Of a stretch of DNA of 57,815 nt, positions 40,221-47,861 are shown one piece after another; position 1 is the first letter of the stretch; every line of letters begins with the position of its first letter. Location: positions 1 through 57,815 of the IMG/VR virus record IMGVR_UViG_3300047564_006062; one strand, 5' to 3'. The notes under the pieces were generated by a model. It ran no database searches and was not told the DNA's origin. It saw nothing but the letters and a program-made list of their open reading frames with translations. This stretch comes from a virus. The position numbers and the translations under genes were made by a program.

Positions 40221-40444
40221 TTTGGATTATCCTTTTTAGTAAATTTTTCTGATGCTGTAAATCCTAATCCACCCAATACAATATAACTTATTGCATCAAA
40301 TGTTTGCTGACTAACTTTCTTTTCAAAAAACAATTCTGAAAAGAATGCTACTGCTATTAGCAAGAAAGCCAAAAATGTTATGACTCTCTTGCTGCTTGGA
40401 TTACTCTCGCTTTCGCCTGAAAGCATTCGTACAATAAAGTGCAT
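40217..40444 (-). CDS. Small two-helix membrane protein, holin candidate
   Basis: A 75-residue protein. A polar N-terminus (SGESESNPSSKR) is followed by two hydrophobic helices (VITFLAFLLIAVAFFSELFF and ISYIVLGGLGFTA) and a Lys-rich end. Size, topology and position near the endolysin fit a holin. It overlaps its neighbours by four bases and one base. Experimental proof is lacking; other small membrane proteins next to it could be the holin. Confidence 0.65.
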   Translation of the reverse strand: MHFIVRMLSGESESNPSSKRVITFLAFLLIAVAFFSELFFEKKVSQQTFDAISYIVLGGLGFTASEKFTKKDNPK

Positions 40445-40917
40445 TATCGTTCCGGATGATCAGGCTGAAATGGTGCTTCTTTGCCACCGAATCCAGGCGA
40501 TACCGATGCGGCAAAACTTGGAATATCACCAATTGGTGCGGCTGCTACTGCTCCAGTGGTAGATGAAAAAGATGCACTAAAACCGCCACTTGGTGGTAAT
40601 GAAGGAGCTGGTGGAGGCGTATAAGGCTTGTTAGCGGCATCCAGTGCTTTAGCTCTCAGATCCTTGTCATCTCCGGCTAACATGATACCCGATAATGTAC
40701 CAGTTAAGAATGTAGCGATAGGAATAATGAGTTCAAAAAACTTGTTATCCACCGGGCTCATTCCGTTCATTGGTTGTGTAACAAAAATAAGGCTGTATAG
40801 AACTACAAATACAATTCCAAATAAAGTACAACCTAATACAATACCAATGAAGAATTTAAGTCTGGCGTTTAATTCTTCTGTAGTATATCTTTCTCCTGAC
40901 CATAGTTCATTAATCAT
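40444..40917 (-). CDS. Two-helix membrane protein with Pro-rich tail
   Basis: A 157-residue protein. RLKFFIGIVLGCTLFGIVFV and FFELIIPIATFLTGTLSGIM are two membrane segments, followed by a cytoplasmic or periplasmic Pro/Ser/Ala-rich tail (YTPPPAPSLPPSGGFSASFS). It lies between holin candidate and lipoprotein in the lysis block. A holin partner or antiholin is conceivable; no family is recognised. Confidence 0.7.
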   Translation of the reverse strand: MINELWSGERYTTEELNARLKFFIGIVLGCTLFGIVFVVLYSLIFVTQPMNGMSPVDNKFFELIIPIATFLTGTLSGIMLAGDDKDLRAKALDAANKPYTPPPAPSLPPSGGFSASFSSTTGAVAAAPIGDIPSFAASVSPGFGGKEAPFQPDHPER

Positions 40918-41159
40918 TTACAATCTCCTTTTCTTGGTGCTGGTGTCGGTGCTGATGGCGCAAAAGCGTTTCCTGGTAGTTGCCCAACTTTGTCCTTTTC
41001 ATACGGAGTTAAGTCTTCGGGACAAGTTCCGTTCGCGCTACAATAGGGTTTTTGGCATTCTTTCTTTTCCCAATTATCTGGGTCTTGACATGGATAACGA
41101 TAGTTTTCCGTACAAGCCACTAATAATGGTAACAATATTAGTAGTGACAAATATTTCAT
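40914..41159 (-). CDS. Small lipoprotein of the lysis module
   Basis: An 81-residue protein with a lipoprotein signal (MKYLSLLILLPLLVAC; Cys16 would be lipidated) and a Cys-rich, Pro-rich mature part (YPCQDPDNWEKKECQKPYCS, NGTCPEDL, APRKGDC). It would be anchored in a membrane facing the periplasm. It overlaps the endolysin stop by one base. Superinfection control or lysis are possible roles; unknown. Confidence 0.78.
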   Translation of the reverse strand: MKYLSLLILLPLLVACTENYRYPCQDPDNWEKKECQKPYCSANGTCPEDLTPYEKDKVGQLPGNAFAPSAPTPAPRKGDCK

Positions 41160-41776
41160 TAATGCACTCCTAACACATGCAATGCATGGTTGTAATGTTT
41201 GATGCGATCTTCAAGTCCAATGTAACCACCATTGATTTTTCTGGTCATTTTCTTGATATCACCTGCGTCTGCTTCCACATTCAACTTGTTAGTTTCCCAG
41301 AACCAGCAAGCACTTTGAGCTGCACCTTCAAATGTTTGTGTATATTCTGCTGCTTCTTGGGACGTGATTTCTAAACTGGCAGCAAACCATTGATAGTTTG
41401 TTTTACCAGTCAATTGAATCAAACCGCGACCACGGTAACGAAAACCGTCGCCTGACGCTTCGTCGCCGTTGCCCATACGATTGGCGTAGATTCTGTTTGC
41501 AATTTTTTCTGGCTTCTTTTCATATGCCTTTGCTAAACTCATTTCTGAAAAATATTTTGGAAATATTTTCATTAGGCTTTCGGCTTTGTAATTTAAGTTT
41601 TCAGTTAAGAAAACAAAACTACCAGATTCGTGAGCACACTGAGCAATAAATGATGCAATACGCTGAGGTGTATTAATTTCATAATCCGGTAATAGTTGAC
41701 TTAATGCTCTATGCCAATGATCAATGTATTGATTTTTAGGCAATAGTTGTTTGAGTTGGTCTTTAGTTAATTCCAT
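41159..41776 (-). CDS. GH19 chitinase-like endolysin
   Basis: A 205-residue glycoside hydrolase family 19-type lysozyme that cuts peptidoglycan to release virions. Start at the ATG at 41774-41776 (MELTKDQLKQ), with AAAGGA upstream. The catalytic glutamates would be E50 in FIAQCAHESGSF and E60 in FLTENLNY; GFRYRGRGLIQLTGKTNY is the conserved core. No signal peptide is present, so it needs a holin. Its neighbours are holin candidates, lipoproteins and spanins. Confidence 0.92.
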   Translation of the reverse strand: MELTKDQLKQLLPKNQYIDHWHRALSQLLPDYEINTPQRIASFIAQCAHESGSFVFLTENLNYKAESLMKIFPKYFSEMSLAKAYEKKPEKIANRIYANRMGNGDEASGDGFRYRGRGLIQLTGKTNYQWFAASLEITSQEAAEYTQTFEGAAQSACWFWETNKLNVEADAGDIKKMTRKINGGYIGLEDRIKHYNHALHVLGVH

Positions 41777-41786
41777 ATTTGATCCT

Positions 41787-41837
41787 TTATTTGTTATGTT
41801 TTCCGCCACATATTGGGCAACCTTCTTGCTCTTGCAT
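41787..41837 (-). CDS. Possible 16-residue CxxC micropeptide
   Basis: ATG at 41835-41837, stop TAA at 41787: MQEQEGCPICGGKHNK, a zinc-knuckle-like CPIC-GG-H. A GAGGAAC sequence is correctly placed upstream and it fits exactly between its neighbours. It may be a tiny gene or a chance frame. Confidence 0.35.
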   Translation of the reverse strand: MQEQEGCPICGGKHNK

Positions 41838-41846
41838 ATCTGTTCC

Positions 41847-42035
41847 TCATAGTACTGCCATTGCTACATTGCAAGCCTGATATATATGTCTTGCCAATTG
41901 TTCGTTACCTGCACATTCTTGTGCAGCTCTAATGTCTCTAATTTCGAGCAACAAATAATCTCTTTCGTTACGGTCGATGTCACCGTTTTCGTAAGCCTCA
42001 TTGAGAGCTTGTATCTCTTGTTCAAGTGGATGCAT
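41847..42035 (-). CDS. Small helical hypothetical protein
   Basis: 62 residues from the ATG at 42033-42035 (MHPLEQEIQALNEAYENG), at a TAATG junction with the upstream lipoprotein and with GGAGG upstream. It is an acidic alpha-helical protein (DIDRNERDYLLLEIRDIRAA, then RHIYQACNVAMAV). No export signal. Function unknown. Confidence 0.75.
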   Translation of the reverse strand: MHPLEQEIQALNEAYENGDIDRNERDYLLLEIRDIRAAQECAGNEQLARHIYQACNVAMAVL

Positions 42036-42400
42036 TATCTTCCCTCCCATGCTGATCGAGCAGCTTGTATACGTTGTGCCGCAGTTTTTGTTCCTAATTC
42101 ACAAAATGTTTTACTACCGCCTTTGCCCATACGCACAGTGTGAGCGTACAATCCTTCAATATTTTCTGCTTGTGGATCTTGTCTCCATTTAGTATATCTT
42201 GCTAAATGTGCCGAACCCATTTGCATTAGGTTCCAATCATCGCCCCAATCAGTTTTGTTGCAATCAACGGATTCCAGTATTCTATCCAGTTCTACCAAGT
42301 GATCGAACATGACAGGATCATGATCTCTTGGCCAATACTTTTTAATAGTAGTACAACCTGATAAAGAAAGTATTAAGAATAGTATCGCAAGATGTTTCAT
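42035..42400 (-). CDS. Lipoprotein of the lysis module
   Basis: A 121-residue protein with a lipoprotein signal (MKHLAILFLILSLSGCTT; Cys16 lipidated). The mature part is helical and aromatic: RDHDPVMFDHLVELDRILES, DDWNLMQMGSAHLARYTKW, then TKTAAQRIQAARSAWEG. Outer-membrane anchoring fits a lysis or superinfection-exclusion role. It follows a second lipoprotein gene, so it is not the obvious Rz1 partner. Confidence 0.78.
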   Translation of the reverse strand: MKHLAILFLILSLSGCTTIKKYWPRDHDPVMFDHLVELDRILESVDCNKTDWGDDWNLMQMGSAHLARYTKWRQDPQAENIEGLYAHTVRMGKGGSKTFCELGTKTAAQRIQAARSAWEGR

Positions 42401-42667
42401 TTATTTTACTTCCTCGAATATTTTTTTCTGTTTGGTGTGCCATGTATTCCATTCATCAACTTTAATAGAACATTCATAATAAGTTGTGTAGTTTTCAACT
42501 ACTGTTTTGTGTAAATCTACTATAGAAACAGCATCACCTTCAATTTTTTTAAGAGTTACACATGGTTGCTTGAGACTGGGTGGTGCTTCGGGAAATTTCA
42601 TTACCACAGGTACAGTAGTTGAGCACCCGGTTAATAACATCGCAAATAGTAAAGAATAAGTTTTCAT
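42401..42667 (-). CDS. Rz1-like outer-membrane spanin
   Basis: 88 residues from the ATG at 42665-42667, a TAATG junction with the i-spanin-like gene. A lipoprotein signal (MKTYSLLFAMLLTGCSTTVP) leads to a Pro-rich segment (FPEAPPSLKQPC) and a helical Tyr/Trp-rich end. Lipobox, Pro-rich linker and position directly after the i-spanin fit an Rz1 o-spanin, which joins the i-spanin to fuse inner and outer membranes. Confidence 0.78.
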   Translation of the reverse strand: MKTYSLLFAMLLTGCSTTVPVVMKFPEAPPSLKQPCVTLKKIEGDAVSIVDLHKTVVENYTTYYECSIKVDEWNTWHTKQKKIFEEVK

Positions 42668-43179
42668 TATTTCTCTGCCGCCTTGTTGTGTTCTTGGACT
42701 ATAATTCGTGGTACAGGACAATTTTTTAATGCATCTTGTAATTCTTTTTGTTTCTCAAGAAAAGCTTTTCGCTCTTCTTCACTCATGTCCTTAACAACTT
42801 CAACAGTATCACCTTTGATCAGGCGATTAACATATTCAATTTGTAATTTACCTTTTTCTCTAATAACCTTGGTCTTTTCAACCACTCGTGTTTCTATTTT
42901 GGTGTTTGCCTGCTGTGATTTTTGTTCAGCTAATCTTACTTTTTCTTCCATTTCTGCTACACGCTCACGCCATAGCATTTCATTGCTGTAACCACCATAC
43001 CAATATATACCAGTAACAAGTAGTAGGATACTGGCTAACTGTATCCATTTTCTGTATATATTAAGGAAAGGAATGAATGTTATAAGCCAGCTTGCTACAA
43101 GTCCGGCGGCGCCAATACCTATTAAACAATAGGTAAAGAATAGAATTAAGCTGTCGGGTAATAAATGTAATAGCCACAT
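42667..43179 (-). CDS. Rz-like inner-membrane spanin
   Basis: A 170-residue protein. Two to three membrane segments (FTYCLIGIGAAGLVASWLI, LASILLLVTGIYWYGGY) are followed by a long coiled coil (RERVAEMEEKVRLAEQKSQQ, then KTKVIREKGKLQIEYVNRL) and a C-terminal CPVPR. This is the i-spanin layout: inner-membrane anchor and periplasmic coiled coil, co-encoded with an Rz1-like lipoprotein. Confidence 0.78.
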   Translation of the reverse strand: MWLLHLLPDSLILFFTYCLIGIGAAGLVASWLITFIPFLNIYRKWIQLASILLLVTGIYWYGGYSNEMLWRERVAEMEEKVRLAEQKSQQANTKIETRVVEKTKVIREKGKLQIEYVNRLIKGDTVEVVKDMSEEERKAFLEKQKELQDALKNCPVPRIIVQEHNKAAEK

Positions 43180-43180
43180 A

Positions 43181-43207
43181 AAATACTGTTAATTGATAAC
43201 AGTATTT
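43181..43207 (-). terminator. Hairpin at the end of the DUF6492 gene
   Basis: A perfect 11-bp inverted repeat AAATACTGTTA / TAACAGTATTT with a 5-base loop, spanning the stop at 43189 and ending two bases before the i-spanin ATG. Its AT-rich stem makes it a weak terminator; it may instead control translation of the spanin. Its 5' arm overlaps the late-type motif CTAAATACTG. Confidence 0.5.
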
Positions 43208-44070
43208 AGTTCTTTTTGAGTATTTTGAATGTTGGTTATTAAGTTACGATTTTTTAAGAATTCCAAGTATTTGTCCTGCTGTTCAGGTCTAAGCAAAACC
43301 CATGCCTTACTTGCTATAGAAACAGTAAGAGTCAGAAACTTTTGCATATTGTTAAACAGTTGATCAAAATTATCAATTTCCCAGTCTGCAATGTTGACGC
43401 AGGTCCAGCGTTGTTTTTGAGCGTATAGATCATCAAACTTGCCAAACTTACGTTTTACATAACCAGAATAAAGATAAAATTCGGTTATAAGATTCGGAAA
43501 TCTTACATTCTCCTGGAAAAAATCTATGAAACTTTTGCCAGTAATTGATTCGGTTTCTTTTATCATTGATAACACTGTGGCAGTGTGAAAAAAGAATGGT
43601 ACGCCACCTGGACCTATAACGTAGTCCAATTCCACATTGTATAATTTTTCAATGCTGGTTTTAGCTGAGTCAAATACAGGCACTGGTTTGAGTAGATTTG
43701 TACAAGCTCGATTTTCTGCATCAAAAAGCAATTCTTTTTTACATGGTTTAGTAAAGAAAGTTTTAGCATCCAACACCAAAGTCCACTCGCAAGTAGAGCG
43801 CGAAGCAGCTAAAATTTTACAAAGTTGTTGATTTTCCCACCCTTCGATACGACTTACATATCCAAAAATTGAATAAGGATAAATTACCACCTTATCTGAA
43901 AATTTACCGTACCAAGATTTGTCAATCTCATTGGTCACACTATCTTCATCATTGACAACAATATAGATAGTTTTAATATCGTCATACGAAAAATTTTTAT
44001 CTAACGAACTTGCTTGTATTTTAATAAGAGGAACTTCGGGTTTATAAACAACTGTGATTAAATCTATCAT
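43189..44070 (-). CDS. DUF6492-type glycosyltransferase-like protein
   Basis: A 293-residue protein of the DUF6492 type: MIDLITVVYKPEVPLIKIQA start, IYIVVNDEDSVTNEI, WTLVLDAKTFFTKP (an acidic site such as DxD), YVIGPGGVPFFFHTATVLSM and FPNLITEFYLYSGYV. It has the features of a nucleotide-diphospho-sugar transferase. A CTAAATAC motif ends three bases before the ATG and no ribosome binding site is visible, so the mRNA may be leaderless. Confidence 0.78.
   Translation of the reverse strand: MIDLITVVYKPEVPLIKIQASSLDKNFSYDDIKTIYIVVNDEDSVTNEIDKSWYGKFSDKVVIYPYSIFGYVSRIEGWENQQLCKILAASRSTCEWTLVLDAKTFFTKPCKKELLFDAENRACTNLLKPVPVFDSAKTSIEKLYNVELDYVIGPGGVPFFFHTATVLSMIKETESITGKSFIDFFQENVRFPNLITEFYLYSGYVKRKFGKFDDLYAQKQRWTCVNIADWEIDNFDQLFNNMQKFLTLTVSIASKAWVLLRPEQQDKYLEFLKNRNLITNIQNTQKELNTVIN
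43201..43209 (-). promoter_or_regulatory. T4-late-type promoter motif CTAAATACT
   Basis: Minus strand, 22 bases before the i-spanin ATG, overlapping the hairpin. It could start late transcription of the lysis genes. Confidence 0.45.
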
Positions 44071-44073
44071 AAA

Positions 44074-44081
44074 GTATTTAG
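44074..44081 (-). promoter_or_regulatory. T4-late-type motif fused to a stop codon, 3 bases before an ATG
   Basis: CTAAATAC on the minus strand contains the TAA stop of the upstream gene (44078-44080); the sequence is CTAAATAC-TTT-ATG, which would give a leaderless late mRNA. Confidence 0.5.
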
Positions 44082-44635
44082 ATTATTCCTGCCAGTGTCC
44101 TTACCAAGTTGGTGTGATCATTTTTTGGCGCTACTGTACTAACAGATACCCCTGCTGCTAATTTCATTTCGTCTAACGCTTTATTACCGTATCTACGTAA
44201 ATAGTCCTCAGTGGTTAATGGTATCAGTAATCTTATAGCATCAGCAGTAACAGGATGTTCTTCAGGATTTGATCTTGCAATTAGACGCCAATTAGTCAAT
44301 TTTTGATCAGTCAATCGCATGATATCTTCCATCATTAGAATGATATTTTCTGCCAAGTCTGGAATTCTATCTGCTTCTACAAAAACTATAAAATCGCCAT
44401 CGTCGAGCTCACCTGCACTGATATCTGCATCAATTACCCAATCGTAGCCTTTTTCAATAAAGTTGACCAAGTCAGCTGCTGGTTCGCGTCCGATAATTTT
44501 AAAACTGACAACCACAACGTCCTCATCCTTGCCCATTTTACTTTTGTATTCGTCAATGTGCAATTCATCATGAACTAAACGTTTTAGATCATTACTTTCT
44601 AAACCTTCGGTAATATTAATATGGTGCTGGCCCAT
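44078..44635 (-). CDS. Conserved T4-like hypothetical protein
   Basis: I choose the ATG at 44633-44635 (MGQHHINITEGLES, 186 residues), which has AAGGAC upstream; it overlaps the upstream gene by 20 bases. Segments LKRLVHDELHIDEYKSKMGK, VSFKIIGREPAADLVNFIEK, DWVIDADISAGELDDGDFIV and VEADRIPDLAENI are acidic and look strongly constrained, as in core T4-like genes. No catalytic motif is apparent. The acidic DADIS-x-GELDDGD region could bind metal. Confidence 0.78.
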   Translation of the reverse strand: MGQHHINITEGLESNDLKRLVHDELHIDEYKSKMGKDEDVVVVSFKIIGREPAADLVNFIEKGYDWVIDADISAGELDDGDFIVFVEADRIPDLAENIILMMEDIMRLTDQKLTNWRLIARSNPEEHPVTADAIRLLIPLTTEDYLRRYGNKALDEMKLAAGVSVSTVAPKNDHTNLVRTLAGII

Positions 44636-45194
44636 TTTGCTGTCCTTGTGGTGTATTTTCTTGTCCTTGACTTGCTGAAGTTGGGGCATCGCTTTCTGTT
44701 TTATACATGTTATCATCAAGTCCTTCTTCGTAACTTTGTTCAATATCTTCTGCGTCAACTTTACCTGTTTCTAATTCTACGCTTCCTTGATTTATTTCTT
44801 GCATAAGCTGTTTTGGCATGACTATTTCGACCAACCATATCGGAACTCTTGCCATTTTTGGTACTTTGGTTCCGGGTAAAAAATCTTCTGGATCTTTAAT
44901 CTTGACAGGATATTGTAAATGATCCTTTTTGTACTTGATTTCGCATCCGTAATCAAGGAGTCGTTGTCCGCCTCTTGGGTCTGGCATTAATTTATACGGC
45001 CACATGAATGTGCAAGTTACAAAATATTTTTCATATTTTGGACCTACAACAAGCTCGCCTTTTTTCCAATTGGCAAACGTGTAAACATCAAGCTCATCGA
45101 TCACACGCTCAAAATCCAGCAAAGTATTTACTGCGCTGTCTGTTAGCGAAATAGTTTTTGTGTTTTCTAATACATCTTTTATATTTGTTGGCAT
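44616..45194 (-). CDS. Conserved T4-like structural-type protein
   Basis: A 192-residue protein. SLTDSAVNTLLDFERVIDEL, VYTFANWKKGELVVGPKYEK and MWPYKLMPDPRGGQRLLDYG form a constrained core; the C-terminus is acidic and then Gln/Pro/Thr-rich. The pattern is typical of T4-like aquatic phages next to head/neck genes, but no specific T4 counterpart can be assigned. A late-type GGTAAATAAC lies upstream. Confidence 0.78.
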   Translation of the reverse strand: MPTNIKDVLENTKTISLTDSAVNTLLDFERVIDELDVYTFANWKKGELVVGPKYEKYFVTCTFMWPYKLMPDPRGGQRLLDYGCEIKYKKDHLQYPVKIKDPEDFLPGTKVPKMARVPIWLVEIVMPKQLMQEINQGSVELETGKVDAEDIEQSYEEGLDDNMYKTESDAPTSASQGQENTPQGQQNGPAPY

Positions 45195-45422
45195 AGAAAT
45201 TGTATTTCAATAATAGTTATTTACCTATTATTTGCTTGAATATTGTAGGAAGTGATACTGTGTAAACTGCCTGGTCTAATACTTAGCTTAGAAAATTCAA
45301 TATTAACAACAGTTTTAGCTATCAATTGAGCCGTGTAAATAATTACGTGGACTTGATAAAAAAGCCAAGCCCACTTCAGGGTAAAGGCTATGACAGATCC
45401 ACCAATTCTAAAGGAGGTAGTC
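45195..45422. promoter_or_regulatory. Divergent intergenic region before phoH
   Basis: This 228-base gap contains a late-type GGTAAATAAC on the minus strand (45216-45225) for the upstream gene, a + strand GTGTAAATAATTACG near 45335, and an imperfect + strand hairpin AGCC-CCC/GGG-GGCT just before the phoH ribosome binding site. I see no convincing sigma70 promoter and no RNA gene. A 76-codon minus frame here overlaps the phoH start and is probably not a gene. Confidence 0.5.
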
Positions 45423-46139
45423 TTGAGTAAGCGCCGTAGAAGCGAAGTCACACAATTACAAGTAGTGCAATTTGATTCATACCAAAAACAACGCCGTACA
45501 ATTCAATTAATACCCAAGAGTCTCAATCAAGAAACTTATATAGATCTTTTACAAAATCCACAACGTTTAATAGTTTATGCCACAGGCCCGGCAGGAACAG
45601 GCAAAACTATGCTGGCTGTGTTGGCCGCACTAAAAGCATTTAGAGCCGGAGAATGCTCTAAGATTGTTATTACCAGGCCCGCAGTAGGCGTTGATGACGA
45701 GCAACACGGATTTTTGCCAGGCACACTAAATCAAAAGATGGAACCTTGGACAAGGCCCATATTTGATATCGTAGAGGAGTATTATAGACCACAGGAGGTT
45801 GCACGTTTGCTGGAAGAAAAATATATTGAGATTGCTCCACTGGCATACATGCGGGGACGGACATTTAAACAATCGTGGATTATTGCAGACGAAATGCAAA
45901 ACGCGACACCAAGTCAGATGAAAATGCTGTTAACTCGTTTAGGTGAAAACTCCAAGATGGTCATCACAGGTGATACGCAGCAGGCCGACCGTAGGGCCAA
46001 AGACAACGGACTATTGGACTTTCAAAGCCTCATGAAGAACTTTGATAGCCAATATATTGCTGGCGTAGAATTCGCAGTTAAAGATGTTCGTAGACATCCT
46101 GCTGTGACTGAAGTTCTTAAACTTTACGGGGAGGTATGA
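45423..46139 (+). CDS. phoH: PhoH-like ATPase
   Basis: I prefer the TTG start at 45423, because AAGGAGG lies five bases upstream; an ATG at 45390 has a poor site. That gives 238 residues. The Walker A motif is GPAGTGKT (about 55-62), and IITRPAVGVDDEQHGFLPG, MRGRTFKQSWIIADEMQNAT (Walker B) and LGENSKMVITGDTQQADRR are the PhoH core. PhoH is common in marine phages; its role is not settled. It leads a two-gene + strand island. Confidence 0.92.
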   Translation: MSKRRRSEVTQLQVVQFDSYQKQRRTIQLIPKSLNQETYIDLLQNPQRLIVYATGPAGTGKTMLAVLAALKAFRAGECSKIVITRPAVGVDDEQHGFLPGTLNQKMEPWTRPIFDIVEEYYRPQEVARLLEEKYIEIAPLAYMRGRTFKQSWIIADEMQNATPSQMKMLLTRLGENSKMVITGDTQQADRRAKDNGLLDFQSLMKNFDSQYIAGVEFAVKDVRRHPAVTEVLKLYGEV

Positions 46140-46143
46140 TATA

Positions 46144-46152
46144 GTTAAATAC
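46144..46152 (+). promoter_or_regulatory. T4-late-type motif 3 bases before an ATG
   Basis: GTTAAATAC on the + strand, then TGA and the ATG at 46156. No ribosome binding site is present, so a leaderless late transcript is possible. Confidence 0.4.
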
Positions 46153-46155
46153 TGA

Positions 46156-47151
46156 ATGCTTAAATATACCGACATCCGCAGCGTTCACTTGGAAATTTCA
46201 ACAAGATGTAACGCTGCGTGTCCTGAGTGCCCAAGAAATTTCAGAGGTGTTGATACCATTGATGCCTATCCTATCTGTGATATGTCACTCGATCAAGCTA
46301 AAAAAATATTTTCGCCACAATTTTTAAAACAAATTCATCATATTTTGATAAATGGAAATTACGGTGATTTTATTACTGCACGAGATGGGTTAGAAATAGT
46401 AGAATATTTTAGAAGTGAAAATAAAAATTTAGAAATCGAAATCAGCACTAATGCCAGTGGCAAACCTAACGTTTGGAGTAAATTGGGGGAATTAAGAACC
46501 AAAGTTCATTTTAGATTAGACGGCTTAGCAGACACACATCATTTGTATAGACAATACACCGACTTTGATCTCATTTTAGCAAATGCTGCCAAGTTTATTG
46601 CGGCAGGAGGATACGCAATATGGGCTTTTATACTCTTCAATCACAATGAGCATCAAATTGAGCAAGCTAAAGAACTATCCAAACAGCTTGGGTTTAAAGA
46701 ATTTCAAATTGTAGATGCAGGACGTAATGTGGGACCAGTATTCAAAAGAGATGGCACCTACAGTCATAGTTTAGGTAATTACAACGGTAGTAAAAATTTT
46801 GAAGAGTTATATTCTCAGCATCTTCATTATGTAGATAAACCAGAAATAACTATTTTGAACTCCGATCACCCTAATAGGAAAATTGACTGCTTTGCTAAAA
46901 AACAGAAAGAAATATATATTACTGCGAATGGTGAATTGTATCCATGCTGTTGGTTAGGATTTTATCCCAAAAGTGAAACTGGAAATCCAAGTAACATACA
47001 GTTGAGACCAATCATTAAGAATAATAATGCCCTTGAATACGGATTGGAAACAGCCATTGAATGGTTTAATAAAATCGAAGAGTCGTGGACGAAGACTTCG
47101 GTGCGTGAAGGTAAAATTTATACTTGTAACGAAACTTGCGGCATTAAATGA
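46156..47151 (+). CDS. Radical SAM protein with SPASM-type C-terminus
   Basis: A 331-residue protein with the cluster motif C18-x3-C22-x2-C25 (STRCNAACPECPRNF), the SAM-binding strands IHHILINGNYGDF, ISTNASG and HFRLDGLADTHHLYRQYTDF, and a C-terminal Cys set (KIDCFAKKQ, LYPCCWLGF, YTCNETCG) that suits an auxiliary cluster. Such enzymes modify peptides or small molecules; the target is unknown. It converges with and overlaps the nucleotidase gene by 34 bases. Confidence 0.85.
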   Translation: MLKYTDIRSVHLEISTRCNAACPECPRNFRGVDTIDAYPICDMSLDQAKKIFSPQFLKQIHHILINGNYGDFITARDGLEIVEYFRSENKNLEIEISTNASGKPNVWSKLGELRTKVHFRLDGLADTHHLYRQYTDFDLILANAAKFIAAGGYAIWAFILFNHNEHQIEQAKELSKQLGFKEFQIVDAGRNVGPVFKRDGTYSHSLGNYNGSKNFEELYSQHLHYVDKPEITILNSDHPNRKIDCFAKKQKEIYITANGELYPCCWLGFYPKSETGNPSNIQLRPIIKNNNALEYGLETAIEWFNKIEESWTKTSVREGKIYTCNETCGIK

Positions 47152-47621
47152 GCAAGCTGTTCTACTGTTGTACTAAAATCTTTATGATGAATGGCTGTAC
47201 CGCCTGCTGCAAACCACTCAGAAATATTACTTAAACGATCGTCTATTAAAATATCTCCTGCCCGGCAGTGAACATGTTTGTCTTTGCTGTAAGGACCAAA
47301 CATAACAGGGATACCAGGAAAAAAATCCTGTGCCCATATTACTTTATCAAAAAATGCCCAAGGCACATCGTTACCCTTGGGCACAGCAGTAAGAAATTTT
47401 AAATCGTATCCATATTGTTTTGCATATCTGCTGCACTGAAATACCAATTTGTCAGCATATGAAGTTTTCAACAGATCTCGATACAGTCTTGCATTACTGG
47501 CCAATTTGTACCAAACTTCGTCAGGATAAATTCCAGCGGAAGGTGGTACGCCCAATGTTCTTGCCGCATATTCATCAAAATCAGCAACAACACCATCCAT
47601 GTCCAAATACAAAGTTGGCAT
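47118..47621 (-). CDS. HAD-type 5'(3')-deoxyribonucleotidase
   Basis: A 167-residue HAD-fold phosphatase: LYLDMDGVVADFDEYA (nucleophile D7, acid D9), FLTAVPKGNDVPWAFFDK and DILIDDRLSNISEW (metal-binding Asp pair). It resembles the small deoxyribonucleotidases that remove phosphate from nucleotides, which could balance dNTP pools or clear a modified nucleotide. The 3' end overlaps the converging radical SAM gene. Confidence 0.87.
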   Translation of the reverse strand: MPTLYLDMDGVVADFDEYAARTLGVPPSAGIYPDEVWYKLASNARLYRDLLKTSYADKLVFQCSRYAKQYGYDLKFLTAVPKGNDVPWAFFDKVIWAQDFFPGIPVMFGPYSKDKHVHCRAGDILIDDRLSNISEWFAAGGTAIHHKDFSTTVEQLAHLMPQVSLQV

Positions 47622-47624
47622 AAT

Positions 47625-47861
47625 TTATTTTTTGTTTATTCGATTATGCAACAGTTGCAGATATTGTGTTTGATATCTTAACTTAGACTCTAAACTTTGA
47701 ACTCTATCTTTAAGATATGCAACTGATACCATGAGACTGTGTACAGTGTTTTCGTGCTCACGAATTTTTACATCGTGTGTCATTAAATTAGGGCGAGGAG
47801 GAGCGTCAGGATTAACAGCTCTTTTCTTTTTAGCCTTCATTACTTTGAATATATTACTCAT
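47625..47861 (-). CDS. Small coiled-coil phage protein
   Basis: A 78-residue protein with a basic N-terminus (MKAKKKRAVNPDAPPRPNLM) and a helical end (VAYLKDRVQSLESKLRYQTQ, YLQLLHNRI) forming a coiled coil. It is linked to the cupin gene by ATGA. Function unknown. Confidence 0.72.
   Translation of the reverse strand: MSNIFKVMKAKKKRAVNPDAPPRPNLMTHDVKIREHENTVHSLMVSVAYLKDRVQSLESKLRYQTQYLQLLHNRINKK

Noticed and set aside
45221-45451. 76-codon minus frame in the phoH upstream gap
   Set aside because: It overlaps the phoH start antisense, has no ribosome binding site and no recognisable protein features; the region is better explained as divergent regulatory DNA.
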